Below are positions 23,829 to 32,442 of a stretch of DNA of 34,170 bases, one piece after another. The stretch is taken from the NCBI GenBank assembly GCA_910577185.1, contig CAJTLR010000039.1, positions 1 to 34,170 of the forward strand, given 5' to 3'. The notes beneath the pieces were generated by a model. It worked only from the letters and a program-made list of their open reading frames with translations. It did not search any database and was not told the DNA's origin. The position numbers were made by a program, and so were the translations under genes. Each line of letters opens with the position of its first letter. Position 1 is the first letter of the stretch. The DNA comes from an uncultured Acetatifactor sp. (GTDB lineage Bacteria > Bacillota > Clostridia > Lachnospirales > Lachnospiraceae).

Positions 23829-23896
23829 TGACACTGCTGTCATAAAAAGGACGGAAGACTGTCTGAAAGCAGGTCTGCCGGGATGGGAAAGGTGTT

Positions 23897-24595
23897 ATGG
23901 AAATGAAAAGAAAGATAAAGGCTTATCTGGTATTTACCTCCCTTGTATACAGAATTGTGGTGTATTTGCTGGTGCCTGCCAGTCTGGCTGCAATTGCGTT
24001 CTGCACAGGGAGTAAGCTTGCGGAGGCGGGAATTGTGATTGCAGCCTTATTGCTGACCCTGGCAGAGATACTCGCCGACAACTGGCTATTCGGGGGGATT
24101 CAGACAAAAGATGTGGCAAAGCTGGACTATCTTCGGACTTCCGGCCGGGGAATGCAGTTCATGCGGGATGCCCTGGCGCTGGATCTGCTCAGGAGAATGC
24201 TGACTGCCATAGGAACCATGGCCGCCTGCTACCTGGTCATACAGATCCCGGGAGGCGCACGGCCCCGGGGGGACGGCATGGGCAGGGGAACCGTGCTGGA
24301 GGCATGGATGGGGGAAGGGCTGCGCAGCGTCCAGGTTCTGCTGTATTTTGCGTTTCTTTCCTATTTTATATCGGTTCTGGGCACTCTGATTACCAGGTTC
24401 GGAAGTATGCTGTGGATGAACATGGTGACAGGATATGGGGCCGTGGTTCTGATGGCCGTGGTGATGTATGCATTGGGGCTGCCGGAATCTGTACTTGGAA
24501 CCGGAATGATTTTTCTGGGGCTTGACATCATTGTCAGTGTTCTGACGGTAAATACGGCCATGCGGAAAGTGGAGGGATCATACTGTGAAAAATAA
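23897..24595 (+). CDS. Membrane protein of the ABC transporter operon
   Basis: This is 232 residues with about six membrane spans, no signal peptide, and a short hydrophilic loop rich in Gly and Arg (PGGARPRGDGMGRG) between spans 3 and 4. It lies 68 bases after the ATPase gene and in the same direction, so it is probably one permease subunit. Sequence similarity to named permeases is too weak for me to call a family. Its final codons and stop lie inside a palindromic repeat that begins at 24584. Confidence 0.7.
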   Translation: MEMKRKIKAYLVFTSLVYRIVVYLLVPASLAAIAFCTGSKLAEAGIVIAALLLTLAEILADNWLFGGIQTKDVAKLDYLRTSGRGMQFMRDALALDLLRRMLTAIGTMAACYLVIQIPGGARPRGDGMGRGTVLEAWMGEGLRSVQVLLYFAFLSYFISVLGTLITRFGSMLWMNMVTGYGAVVLMAVVMYALGLPESVLGTGMIFLGLDIIVSVLTVNTAMRKVEGSYCEK

Positions 24596-24647
24596 ATTTT
24601 TCACAGGCAAATTTGTGCTTACGCCCAAATTCGTGTACTGAGCAAAA
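24584..24647 (+). repeat. Palindromic intergenic element, copy 2 (stop codon of the permease gene in its loop)
   Basis: The first hairpin has a perfect 10-bp stem, TGTGAAAAAT (24584-24593) with ATTTTTCACA (24596-24605), and the stop TAA (24593-24595) sits at its apex. A second, imperfect stem pairs CAAATTTG (24608-24615) with CAAATTCG (one mismatch), then GAGCAAAAA follows. Order, spacing and sequence match copy 1 at 7483-7554. Confidence 0.7.
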
Positions 24648-24661
24648 ATGGAGGATTATGT

Positions 24662-25336
24662 ATGATAAGTAATTGGAAACTGGGAATGAAAATCCTGCGC
24701 TATTCTTACGGTATTAAGACGAATCTGTTTGTGGCAGCAGCGCTGCTGGGGATGAATGTGTTATATATTTTTCCCAATATCACAACGTACAAGGGGATTC
24801 TGTCGGGATGCATGCTGATGAGTGTGGGATTGCTGCCCACGCAGATGCTTTATTCCCTGAGCGCATCCAATATGGTGCAGGCATCTCCCTGCAAAAAGAG
24901 GATGCAGACTTCTGTGCCGGCAGCTGTCACTTTCGGCAGTATGGCGCTGATGTATTTGGTGGCCGTTCTGGAAAGGGGGATTATAGTGCTGGTCCGTCCG
25001 GACTCCATGGGCTGGGGGGCAGGCAGCCTCCTGATTCAGGCGGCGCTGATGATGACAGTGATGCTTTATATGGGAATTGCCTATAAATATTTTGTGGCGG
25101 CCACGCTGTGTTTCATCCCGGCCCTGATGCTGTTACTGACCCGGATAAGAGTGAATTCCATCTATGAATGGAATTTATTACGGCATGGCTGGTTCTCATT
25201 CGGGATGGCAATTATTTTGGGGCTGGCTGCCCTGGCGGCGGGAGCGCTGCTGCAGTATTTTCTTACGCTCCTGCTCTACAGGGTGCCCTTGTCGAAGGCG
25301 GCCCAGGTGGCTCCGCTGCGCAGGGAGCTGCTATGA
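24662..25336 (+). CDS. Second membrane protein of the ABC transporter operon
   Basis: This is 224 residues with about six membrane spans; GGAGG lies seven bases before ATG 24662. Hydrophobic segments include NLFVAAALLGMNVLYIF and GMAIILGLAALAAGALL. The protein is similar in size and layout to the preceding membrane protein, so the pair may form a heterodimeric permease for the ATPase at 22878. Substrate unknown. It ends about 65 bases before the stop codon of the nucleotidase gene running the other way, with a perfect hairpin between them. Confidence 0.7.
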   Translation: MISNWKLGMKILRYSYGIKTNLFVAAALLGMNVLYIFPNITTYKGILSGCMLMSVGLLPTQMLYSLSASNMVQASPCKKRMQTSVPAAVTFGSMALMYLVAVLERGIIVLVRPDSMGWGAGSLLIQAALMMTVMLYMGIAYKYFVAATLCFIPALMLLLTRIRVNSIYEWNLLRHGWFSFGMAIILGLAALAAGALLQYFLTLLLYRVPLSKAAQVAPLRRELL

Positions 25337-25353
25337 AGGGCGGAAATTTTTCA

Positions 25354-25384
25354 TGCGGCAGTTGTCAGGAAGACTTCTGCCGCA
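25354..25384. terminator. Hairpin between converging permease and nucleotidase genes
   Basis: TGCGGCAG (25354-25361) pairs perfectly with CTGCCGCA (25377-25384). No strong T run follows on either strand, so it is a weak terminator candidate, supported mainly by its position. Confidence 0.4.
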
Positions 25385-25400
25385 CGGCAGGGGGATGTGG

Positions 25401-27356
25401 TCATTTCTTTGTTTTTGCCAGGATTTTACGGACGGTTCTGACACTGAAAATGATCAGCAGGACCAGCAGTGTTATGACCAGAATAAAAAGGCCTGCAATG
25501 ATCAGGGCAAACTTGTTGGGGTTTTTGACCAGGTCCAGGAAAGAGGTACTGTCTTCCACAATTTTGCGTCCCTGGGTTTCGGCATAATACCGGGGAATAT
25601 TGGAAATGCCATCTCCATCCGTATCTTCCATGGAGTCCAGATAGCCTGCGATGGCGGCCCAGGCCTTTAATTCCCGGCCGTTGTCCGTGATAATGGCATC
25701 CTCAATATTTTCGATGGGGGTGCCGTCGGCGAATTTGGGCTGTACGGACAAGAGCCCGTAAGACACATCCGTCACGGCGCCCAGCATTTGCCCGCTGTAA
25801 AGATCGCAGACGATGCGGTAGAGCCTGTCGTCTTCCAGTTCCCTGCGGGTGCCTTCGCTGTCAGTGAGCCAGGCATCGGTGACTTTGTTCAGAATCAGCC
25901 GGCCCGGGTGGAAGGAGAAACGGAAGCCGCTCAAATACAGGCGGGCAGAGGGCATAAAGTCGGATACGGAGGCATCAATCTCAGCCCCGGTTTTCAGCTC
26001 TTCTCCGGTCAGGTACATGCTGATCAGCGGATATCCGGGGATTCCGTCGGCTCCGATTCCCAGGGAGTAGGCGTTGAAAACATCTTCCACGGTAATGTCA
26101 CCCGTGACGAAGGTGTCACGTACACAGCCGGAGGGCACAATGGCTACATCCACGGGATGCGTGTCGGCGTCATCGGCCTGGCCGGCCGCATATGCAAAGG
26201 CATCTGCCAGCAGATTTCCGAGATTGTGTTCTGTATGGGTGTAATACAGATCGTCCGATGTGGCAAATGTAACATCGTTTTGTGCCAGCACCTGCCGGCT
26301 TGTGTACCCGAACTGCGCCAGATAGGTGGAGTCCACCTTTTCCATGAGGCTGTCTATTTTGGACTGTGTGTCAGGGTCGGCCGGAATATCTTCCGTGATG
26401 GGAATCAGGCTGTAGTCATCCGGCGCCCAGCGGCCCTGTGCGGTCCGGCACATGGAGAGAGCCCCCAGATTTCTTCCGTATGAACCGCAGGACACGATAT
26501 AAGTATCGCCGTGCCGGACCGGTTCGGCCAGGGTCGTGTGCGTGTGGCCGCTGATAATCAGGTCCAGCTGCGGTACCGCCTTTGCCAGAATTTCATCCTC
26601 CGATTTGCCAGGGTCAGGGTCGGTTCCGCTGTGGGAAACGCATACAATCATGTCCACATCCTCGTTTTCGCGGATTTTTGCCACGGTATCCGCGGCAGCC
26701 TCCGAGATATCCCTGAATTTCAGCACGCAGGTGGGGGCGCATTCCAGGGAATCCTCCCCGAAGACACCCAGCACCGCAATTTTCACATCTCCTTTCGTGA
26801 GTACCACATAATCTTTTACGCCATAGGCGGTAAAAGCATCTTTCAGCAGCTGCTGGTCAGGAGTTAGGCCTTCGGCTTCCATGGTTTCCCAGTCGATATT
26901 ACAAATGGTAATGGCAGGAACGGGATCCCCGCTGCCGGAGGCGGCGCCCAGTGCGCCTGCAAGTCCCGAAGAGCGGTAGTCAAACTCATGATTGCCGAAG
27001 GTGGTGGCTTCGCATCCGAGAAGGCCCAGCATCCGCAGTTCGGGTGCGTCCGTGTGGAAAATGGTCTGTACCAGAGTGCCCATGGAGAAGTCACCCGCGT
27101 CCAGAACAAGGGTATCCGGATTTTTTTCTTTGGCCTGATCGATGAGGGTTTTGATCTGGGGGAACCCTCCCAGAGTCACGTCCCGGCCATCTTCCCTGGT
27201 GAGGAAACTGTTCAGATGGGAATGGGTATCGTGCAGGAAAAGAATATCTACCTGACTGCCGGTCTTGTCCGGCGCTGCCTCTGCCATACATGTGAGGGGC
27301 AGGGTGAGAAACAGAATACAGCATAAAAGCAAGAGGGTTGAAGCATGTTTTTTCAT
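25401..27356 (-). CDS. Secreted, membrane-anchored 5'-nucleotidase/metallophosphatase
   Basis: This is 651 residues. A signal peptide (about 1-26) is followed by the calcineurin-like metallophosphatase domain with DTHSH, DAGDFS, GNHEFD, VSHSGTD and ISGHTHT metal-binding motifs in the right order (about 35-300). The 5'-nucleotidase C-terminal domain follows (about 350-560), with HTEHNLGNLLADAF and AIVPSGCVRD. A C-terminal membrane span (about 612-640) and a basic tail anchor it. Such enzymes release phosphate and nucleosides from external nucleotides, or split 2',3'-cyclic nucleotides or UDP-sugars. The ATG at 27356 follows AGGAGA; the frame is open to 27482. It is a single gene with a predicted promoter. 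Confidence 0.9.
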   Translation of the reverse strand: MKKHASTLLLLCCILFLTLPLTCMAEAAPDKTGSQVDILFLHDTHSHLNSFLTREDGRDVTLGGFPQIKTLIDQAKEKNPDTLVLDAGDFSMGTLVQTIFHTDAPELRMLGLLGCEATTFGNHEFDYRSSGLAGALGAASGSGDPVPAITICNIDWETMEAEGLTPDQQLLKDAFTAYGVKDYVVLTKGDVKIAVLGVFGEDSLECAPTCVLKFRDISEAAADTVAKIRENEDVDMIVCVSHSGTDPDPGKSEDEILAKAVPQLDLIISGHTHTTLAEPVRHGDTYIVSCGSYGRNLGALSMCRTAQGRWAPDDYSLIPITEDIPADPDTQSKIDSLMEKVDSTYLAQFGYTSRQVLAQNDVTFATSDDLYYTHTEHNLGNLLADAFAYAAGQADDADTHPVDVAIVPSGCVRDTFVTGDITVEDVFNAYSLGIGADGIPGYPLISMYLTGEELKTGAEIDASVSDFMPSARLYLSGFRFSFHPGRLILNKVTDAWLTDSEGTRRELEDDRLYRIVCDLYSGQMLGAVTDVSYGLLSVQPKFADGTPIENIEDAIITDNGRELKAWAAIAGYLDSMEDTDGDGISNIPRYYAETQGRKIVEDSTSFLDLVKNPNKFALIIAGLFILVITLLVLLIIFSVRTVRKILAKTKK

Positions 27357-27385
27357 AAAGGATTCTCCTGGTAAAATAAAGTTAT

Positions 27386-27414
27386 ATGTTATGATGTTCT
27401 GGCTTATGGGACAA
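27386..27414 (-). promoter_or_regulatory. Possible promoter of the nucleotidase gene
   Basis: On the minus strand TTGTCC (27414-27409), 17 bases, TAACAT (27391-27386), 30 bases before the start codon. Each box matches consensus at four of six positions. Confidence 0.4.
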
Positions 27415-27604
27415 GTGCGGAGAGGACAGATCTCAGATATCTTCTCTGATACCAGAATACATTTTATACAGGAAAGCGTCAAGACAAACTTTGATTCTGA
27501 AAAAAGTAAAAGAAGAAAAATGAGAAAAACACAAAATATAGTAAAATATATTATGGAATAACGAACATGCGGAAAGAAATAAGAAGAATTTTATTAAAAA
27601 TTTA

Positions 27605-27682
27605 ATGTTTCTTTTTCTGCCGCATGTTATAATGTACTTCATAAAGGGAAGTACCTGCCTGCAAGGGTGAAGTCTGCAGACT
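27605..27682 (+). promoter_or_regulatory. LCP gene promoter, operator-like palindromes and leader
   Basis: TGT directly before TATAAT (27628-27633) makes a strong extended -10; the -35 is poor. A perfect palindrome, GTACTTC-N7-GAAGTAC (27634-27654), lies across the expected start of transcription and looks like a repressor site. Another, AGTCTGCAGACT, is at 27671-27682. The leader to the start codon is about 145 bases and can fold further, for example CAGG with CCTG near 27693-27706. I match it to no known riboswitch. The remainder of the 427-base gap is AT-rich and holds only the nucleotidase promoter. Confidence 0.55.
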
Positions 27683-27783
27683 AGCGGGGAGCAGGGATGT
27701 TCCTGTCGGGGGCATATGTTTTGTTTTTGCAGGAGAGTTGTTTTGCCAGGCAAAAGTGTCAGGAAAGGAATATATCATTCTGA

Positions 27784-29502
27784 ATGGATAATCAAAACGG
27801 TAATGAAATGGAGCAAATCCAGCGGGGACTGGAGGAGTTTCTGGAGAAAGAAATGGATATGACCGGGAAACCGGGAGCAGCTTTATCGGAAAACCGGGGG
27901 AGACATGGCCGGGAGGAGGAACTGGATATAATAGGAGGTTCCGGCCGTTTCGGACAGCCGGAGGATGAAGGTTACGAGCCGCCGCGCCGGAGACCGGTGC
28001 GTGGAGAAGGATACGGCGAAGCAGAAGAGGACTACCAGGCGCCGCGCCGGAGACCGGTGCGTGGGGAAGGATACGGCGAAGGGGAAGAGGACTACCAGGC
28101 GCCGCGCCGGAGACTGGTGCGTGGGGAAGGATACGGCGAAGCAGAAGAGGACTACCAGGCGCCGCGCCGGAGACCGGTGCGTGGAGAAGGATACGGCGAA
28201 GCAGAAGAGGACTACCAGGCGCCGCGCCGGAGACCGGTGCGTGGAGAAGGATACGGCGAAAGAGAAGAGGACTACCAGGCGCCGCGCCGGAGACCGGTGC
28301 GTGGGGAAGGATACGGCGAAAGAGAAGAGGACTACGAACCGCCGAGGCGCAGACCGGGACGTGGGGAAGGATACGGCGAAGGGGAAGAGGATTACGAACC
28401 ACCGCGCCGGGGACCGGGACGGGCAGAAGGGTACGAAGAGAGGGAAGAAGAGGATGGCGGGGAGCCTCCGAAACGGAAGAAACGGCATCAGGAGGAGCCT
28501 CAGATGGCAAAGAAGAAAACCAAAACGCAGAATACGCCAAAACCCCGGAAGAAACGGAAAAAGAAACACCGCCTGCTGAAATTCCTGATTGCAGTGGGAG
28601 TTATTTTCGCACTGCTGGGATTTGGGCTGCATCTGCTGGTGGGGGCAGTGTACAGCAAGATGGACTACAAGGAGATTGCTTCCCTGGCGGGGACACCCAT
28701 GCAGGAAGACGGAGTGGTGAATATCCTGCTCATCGGCAATGACTCCCGGGAAAATGGTGAGGATGGCCGTTCCGACGCCATGATTTTACTCTCTATCAGC
28801 AGCAGGACGAAGAAAATCTATATGACATCCCTGCTGCGTGACATGTATGTGGAGATACCGGGGCATGATGGAAACCGCCTGAATGCGGCATATTCTTTCG
28901 GGGGTGCGGAACTTCTGATGGAAACCATCGAGAAGAACTTTGACATATCCGTGAACCGTTATGTGCTGGTGAATTTTGAAGCCTTTGCGGGACTGGTGGA
29001 CGCGGTCGGGGGAATTGAGCTGGAACTGACGGGCGAGGAGATGGAGTATGTCAACGGCTATCTGGTGGAATATAATATACTCACCGGCAGGCCCCAGGGA
29101 ACGGATAACATGGATATATTACCCGAGGGCGGACTGGTGCATTTAAACGGCCCCCAGGCCCTGGCATACAGCAGGAACCGCTACCTGGGAACGGATTTCG
29201 GCAGGACGGACAGACAGAGAAAGGTTCTGACGGCGGTGATCAAGAAGCTGCCCTCAGCCCTGCTGGGCAATGCGGGAGGACTTATGGAGGGGCTTCTGCC
29301 CAATCTGACCACGAATCTGACCCAGAATGAATGCTTTCGGCTGAGCCTGATGGCAGGGAAAATGCTCACCTATGATATTGTGTCGGACAGCATTCCGCAG
29401 CCTGGGACATACAGGGATGTCACCATACGGAAAATGGCGGTTCTGGAGGTGGATTTTCAGGAAAATATCAGATATCTGAAAGAAAAGCTGTATGGCGAAT
29501 AG
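27784..29502 (+). CDS. LytR-CpsA-Psr (LCP) family protein with a repeat-rich cytoplasmic N-terminus
   Basis: This is 572 residues. Residues 60-219 consist of about eight 20-residue repeats (core RRRPVRGEGYGE, then an acidic EEDYQAP part), followed by a Lys-rich stretch, one membrane span (about 265-290), and an extracellular LCP domain (about 305-500). LCP signatures are LLIGNDSRE, SDAMILLSI, LLRDMYVEIPG, NAAYSFGG and ALAYSRNRY with GRTDRQRKVL. LCP enzymes transfer undecaprenyl-linked polymers to peptidoglycan. The repeat tract is cytoplasmic by topology and alternates strong positive and negative charge. The Shine-Dalgarno-like GGAAAGGA is rather far from ATG 27784, so the start is less certain. 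The next two genes follow in the same direction with short gaps. Confidence 0.88.
   Translation: MDNQNGNEMEQIQRGLEEFLEKEMDMTGKPGAALSENRGRHGREEELDIIGGSGRFGQPEDEGYEPPRRRPVRGEGYGEAEEDYQAPRRRPVRGEGYGEGEEDYQAPRRRLVRGEGYGEAEEDYQAPRRRPVRGEGYGEAEEDYQAPRRRPVRGEGYGEREEDYQAPRRRPVRGEGYGEREEDYEPPRRRPGRGEGYGEGEEDYEPPRRGPGRAEGYEEREEEDGGEPPKRKKRHQEEPQMAKKKTKTQNTPKPRKKRKKKHRLLKFLIAVGVIFALLGFGLHLLVGAVYSKMDYKEIASLAGTPMQEDGVVNILLIGNDSRENGEDGRSDAMILLSISSRTKKIYMTSLLRDMYVEIPGHDGNRLNAAYSFGGAELLMETIEKNFDISVNRYVLVNFEAFAGLVDAVGGIELELTGEEMEYVNGYLVEYNILTGRPQGTDNMDILPEGGLVHLNGPQALAYSRNRYLGTDFGRTDRQRKVLTAVIKKLPSALLGNAGGLMEGLLPNLTTNLTQNECFRLSLMAGKMLTYDIVSDSIPQPGTYRDVTIRKMAVLEVDFQENIRYLKEKLYGE
27961..28440 (+). repeat. Eight 60-bp tandem repeats inside the LCP gene
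   Basis: The period is exactly 60 bases, so the frame is kept. Copies starting at 28141 and 28201 are identical and others differ by one to four bases, mainly at the codon before GAAGAG (GCA, GGG or AGA). The first and the last two copies are more divergent. Long frames on the other strand here are by-products of the period. Confidence 0.95.
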
Positions 29503-29540
29503 TCGGACAGAAAGGCAGGGAGCAGGAAAAGGAGGAGCGT

Positions 29541-29849
29541 ATGGACTTTATATTTTTCTTATTTGTGGCGGTGCTGTGCGGGAATGCGGCGGTAAAGATA
29601 TTCAGCAGCCAGGAACGGAATACAGTGTTCAATAAAAGGCCCATAGAAGTTGTGGATGTGAAGAAGTACAATAAATTCTGCGGCATTCTGGTGGTGGTGT
29701 TCGGTATCGTGGCAGAAATCACCTTGTTTCTGGCAAGCGTCCTGGGAGGCCTCATCGGCAGTCTGCTCACGCTGGGGCTGGCGCTGGAAGCAGTGGCGGT
29801 GGTAATCATTTATAATAAAGTAGAATTTAAAATGCTGAAAAAAAGGTGA
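29541..29849 (+). CDS. Small membrane protein of unknown function (102 aa)
   Basis: AAGGAGGAG stands before ATG 29541. There are three likely membrane spans (about 2-18, 46-66, 69-92) and a loop with QERNTVFNKRPIEVVDVKKY between the first and second. It lies 38 bases after the LCP gene and 13 before the CapA-like gene, so it is probably in their operon. I recognise no named family; a role in cell-envelope biology is suggested only by its neighbours. Confidence 0.65.
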   Translation: MDFIFFLFVAVLCGNAAVKIFSSQERNTVFNKRPIEVVDVKKYNKFCGILVVVFGIVAEITLFLASVLGGLIGSLLTLGLALEAVAVVIIYNKVEFKMLKKR

Positions 29850-29862
29850 CAGGAAAATTGGT

Positions 29863-31215
29863 ATGATAAGAAAAACGGGCACATTTGCCTTGCTGCTGGC
29901 CGGTCTGCTGCTGGCTTCCTGCGGGAACAACGCCGGAACCATGGCGTCCGCAGTGGAAGTATCCGCTGTTGAGGTCAGGGCAGAAGCTGCGGAAACCGAT
30001 GATAAAGACCCAGCAGGGGGAACGGATGATGTATCCGGGCAGGACAGTGCCGGTTCCCGGGCCCAGGCAGGGGAGTCCGGCGGGAAAACGGATAGCGGGG
30101 ATTTCCGGGAGACGGCTTCCGGTGCGGGAGAGGAGAACGGGGATCCTGAGGAAGACGGGTCCGGTGCGGGAGAGGAGAACGGGGATTCTGAGGAAGACGG
30201 CTCCGGCACGGAAGAGAATGATCCGGGAGACATGAACGGCCGGGAGGAGGGAGAAGTCAGGATTACGGTTTCTGCCGCCGGTGACGTGACAATGGGGAAT
30301 TATCTGGGACAGGGATATGAGGTTTCTTTCCGGCAGACCTATGACCAGGGGGTGGGAGACGAATATTTCTTTGAAAATGTGGTGGATATTTTCCGGGAAG
30401 ATGACCTGACTCTGGTAAATCTGGAGGGCCCATTGACTCTGTCGCAGGATTACAGAGAAGGTCAGACTTACTGTATCTCCGGTGATCCGCAGTACGTAAA
30501 TATCCTGACGGCAGGCAGTGTGGAAGCGGTGGGTATGGCCAATAATCACCGGCTTGACTATAAGGAGCAGGGCAGCGCGGATACGGTTGCGGCGCTGAAA
30601 GAGGCAGGAATTCTGTATGCCTATGACGACAAATACTGTATGTATGAAGTCAGGGGCATTCAGGTGGGCATTGTGTCGGTCAATGAGGTAGAGCAGGGAT
30701 ATGGTGTGGAAAAGTTTCTGCAGGAGGGAATTGCCGGACTGCGGGAGGAGGGGGCGGATTTGGTCCTTGCATCCTGCCACTGGGGAATTGAAAGGGAGTA
30801 CTATCCGGAGGACTATCAGAAGAGCCTGGGCAGAAAATGTATCGAATGGGGCGCGGATCTGGTGATAGGGCATCATCCCCATGTGCTCCAGGGGGTGGAA
30901 GAGTATCAGGGAAAATATATTGTTTACAGTCTGGGCAATTTCTGTTTCGGGGCAAACAGAAATCCCCAGGATAAGGATTGTATGATTTTCCAGCAGACTT
31001 TTACTTTTTTGGATGGAGAAAAGCAGGAAGACAGGGAAATCCGTGTGATTCCCTGCTCGGTCAGCTCCGTTTCGGCCAGGAATGATTACAGGCCAACTCC
31101 TGCGGAAGGCGGGGAGGCCCAGCGGATAATCGGCAGAATCAATGAATACAGCAGAGACTTTGGCCTGGAGTTTGACCAGGAAGGATATCTGAAAAAACAA
31201 GAGTCGGGGAATTGA
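29863..31215 (+). CDS. CapA family lipoprotein (metallophosphatase-like)
   Basis: This is 450 residues. A lipoprotein signal ends in LLASC with Cys20 as the lipid-carrying residue. Residues 25-127 are a low-complexity Glu/Asp/Gly linker that includes a duplicated 14-residue unit. The CapA/PGA_cap domain follows (about 128-385): VSAAGDVTMGNYL, LVNLEGPLT, AVGMANNHRLDY, LASCHWGIE and VIGHHPHVLQGVE give the metal-binding pattern of the calcineurin-like fold. CapA is needed for poly-gamma-glutamate capsule in Bacillus, but most Clostridia members have no known substrate and no CapB or CapC is present here. It is likely co-transcribed with the LCP gene. Confidence 0.85.
   Translation: MIRKTGTFALLLAGLLLASCGNNAGTMASAVEVSAVEVRAEAAETDDKDPAGGTDDVSGQDSAGSRAQAGESGGKTDSGDFRETASGAGEENGDPEEDGSGAGEENGDSEEDGSGTEENDPGDMNGREEGEVRITVSAAGDVTMGNYLGQGYEVSFRQTYDQGVGDEYFFENVVDIFREDDLTLVNLEGPLTLSQDYREGQTYCISGDPQYVNILTAGSVEAVGMANNHRLDYKEQGSADTVAALKEAGILYAYDDKYCMYEVRGIQVGIVSVNEVEQGYGVEKFLQEGIAGLREEGADLVLASCHWGIEREYYPEDYQKSLGRKCIEWGADLVIGHHPHVLQGVEEYQGKYIVYSLGNFCFGANRNPQDKDCMIFQQTFTFLDGEKQEDREIRVIPCSVSSVSARNDYRPTPAEGGEAQRIIGRINEYSRDFGLEFDQEGYLKKQESGN
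30121..30204 (+). repeat. Two 42-bp tandem repeats in the CapA-like linker
   Basis: Copies at 30121-30162 and 30163-30204 differ by a few bases and encode GAGEENGD(P/S)EEDGS; a decayed third copy begins at 30205. The period keeps the frame, so copy number can change linker length only. Confidence 0.8.
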
Positions 31216-31267
31216 TTAAATTTGTAGAGCAGAAAAAGAGAAAAAACAGCGCGGAAAAGGAGAAAAA

Positions 31268-32404
31268 ATGGAAAAAAGAAAAATGGAAAAACTGGGAATC
31301 GAGACATCCCTTCTGGGGTTTGGCTGCATGAGATTTCCGGTGACTGCAGAGGGAAAAATTGACGGGGCCGAGGCCGAAAAGATGCTGGACAAGGCTATTG
31401 CGGCAGGGGTAAACTACATTGACACCGCGTATCCTTATCACGGCGGAGAGAGCGAACCTTTTGTGGGGAAGGCCCTGAAAAAGTATGACAGGGGTTCCTT
31501 TTACCTTGCCACGAAACTGCCCTGCTGGAATGTGGAGACAAGGGAAGATGTAGAGAGAATTTTTCAGGAGCAGTTGTCCAGGCTTCAGACAGATTACATA
31601 GATTTTTACCTGATGCATGCGCTTGACCAGGCAAAATTTGACAAGATGTGCGAACTGGGCTGTATTGAGATACTGGAGAAGTACAAGGAAGAGGGAAAGA
31701 TCAGATATCTGGGATTTTCCTTCCATGACAGTTATGAAGCGTTTGAGAAAATACTGTGCTACCGGGACTGGGATTTCTGTCAGATCCAGCTGAATTACAT
31801 GGACACGGACACCCAGGCGGGGTTAAAGGGATACCGGCTGACAGAAGAAAGACAAGTGCCCCTGGTTATCATGGAGCCTGTGAAGGGCGGTTCCCTGGCT
31901 GCTTTTGCGGAGGACATCACGGGTAAATTCCGGGCGCTGGATGCGGAAGCGTCCATTGCTTCTTATGCGCTGCGCTGGGTGGGAAGCCTGCCGAATGTAA
32001 AAGTGATTCTGAGCGGAATGTCCACCATGGAACAGGTGGAAGATAATCTGAAAACATTTGCCGATTTCAGGCCTCTTTCCGAGGCGGAGGACGGAACTGT
32101 CCGGGAAATTGTGGCATTGATCAAAAGCCGGGTGCAAAACGGCTGTACGGGCTGCAGCTACTGTATGCCCTGCCCTGCGGGGGTTGACATTCCGGGCAAT
32201 TTCAGGGTGTGGAATACCTATCATATGTATCAGAATTATAATATGGTCAAGGGCAGCTGGGAGAAGAACCTGGGGGATGAAAAGCAGGCGAAAAACTGTG
32301 TGAAATGCGGTAAGTGCGAGGGCGTCTGTCCCCAGAAACTGCAGATCAGGGAAAACCTGGAGAGAGTGCAGGCAGACCTGGACAAGAAAGAATTTGTATT
32401 TTAA
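31268..32404 (+). CDS. Aldo/keto reductase with C-terminal 4Fe-4S clusters
   Basis: This is 378 residues. Residues 1-270 are an aldo/keto reductase barrel with the catalytic tetrad visible: Asp and Tyr in NYIDTAYPYHGG, Lys in LATKLP and His in YLMHALD. Residues 285-378 carry two Cys clusters, CTGCSYCMPCPAGVDIP and CVKCGKCEGVCPQ, as in a common group of anaerobe reductases (often labelled 'predicted oxidoreductase of aldo/keto reductase family') that probably couple NAD(P)H or ferredoxin to carbonyl reduction. Substrate unknown. AAGGAG precedes ATG 31268. The AraC-type regulator begins 38 bases downstream and may be co-transcribed. Confidence 0.9.
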   Translation: MEKRKMEKLGIETSLLGFGCMRFPVTAEGKIDGAEAEKMLDKAIAAGVNYIDTAYPYHGGESEPFVGKALKKYDRGSFYLATKLPCWNVETREDVERIFQEQLSRLQTDYIDFYLMHALDQAKFDKMCELGCIEILEKYKEEGKIRYLGFSFHDSYEAFEKILCYRDWDFCQIQLNYMDTDTQAGLKGYRLTEERQVPLVIMEPVKGGSLAAFAEDITGKFRALDAEASIASYALRWVGSLPNVKVILSGMSTMEQVEDNLKTFADFRPLSEAEDGTVREIVALIKSRVQNGCTGCSYCMPCPAGVDIPGNFRVWNTYHMYQNYNMVKGSWEKNLGDEKQAKNCVKCGKCEGVCPQKLQIRENLERVQADLDKKEFVF

Positions 32405-32442
32405 GGTTTCGTAGTAAAGTAAAGTGGGAGGCTGGTACTTGC

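Noticed and set aside
27602..28632. Long Pro/Ala/Arg-rich ORFs on the minus strand (312 and 249 aa) and a shifted + strand ORF (204 aa)
   Set aside because: They arise because the 60-bp repeat period is a multiple of three and contains no stop in these frames; the LCP frame is the one that leads into a real domain.
29559..31200. Minus-strand ORFs over the CapA-like gene (457 and 224 aa)
   Set aside because: Antisense to a clear CapA family gene with a lipoprotein signal; composition is low complexity where the linker repeats occur.
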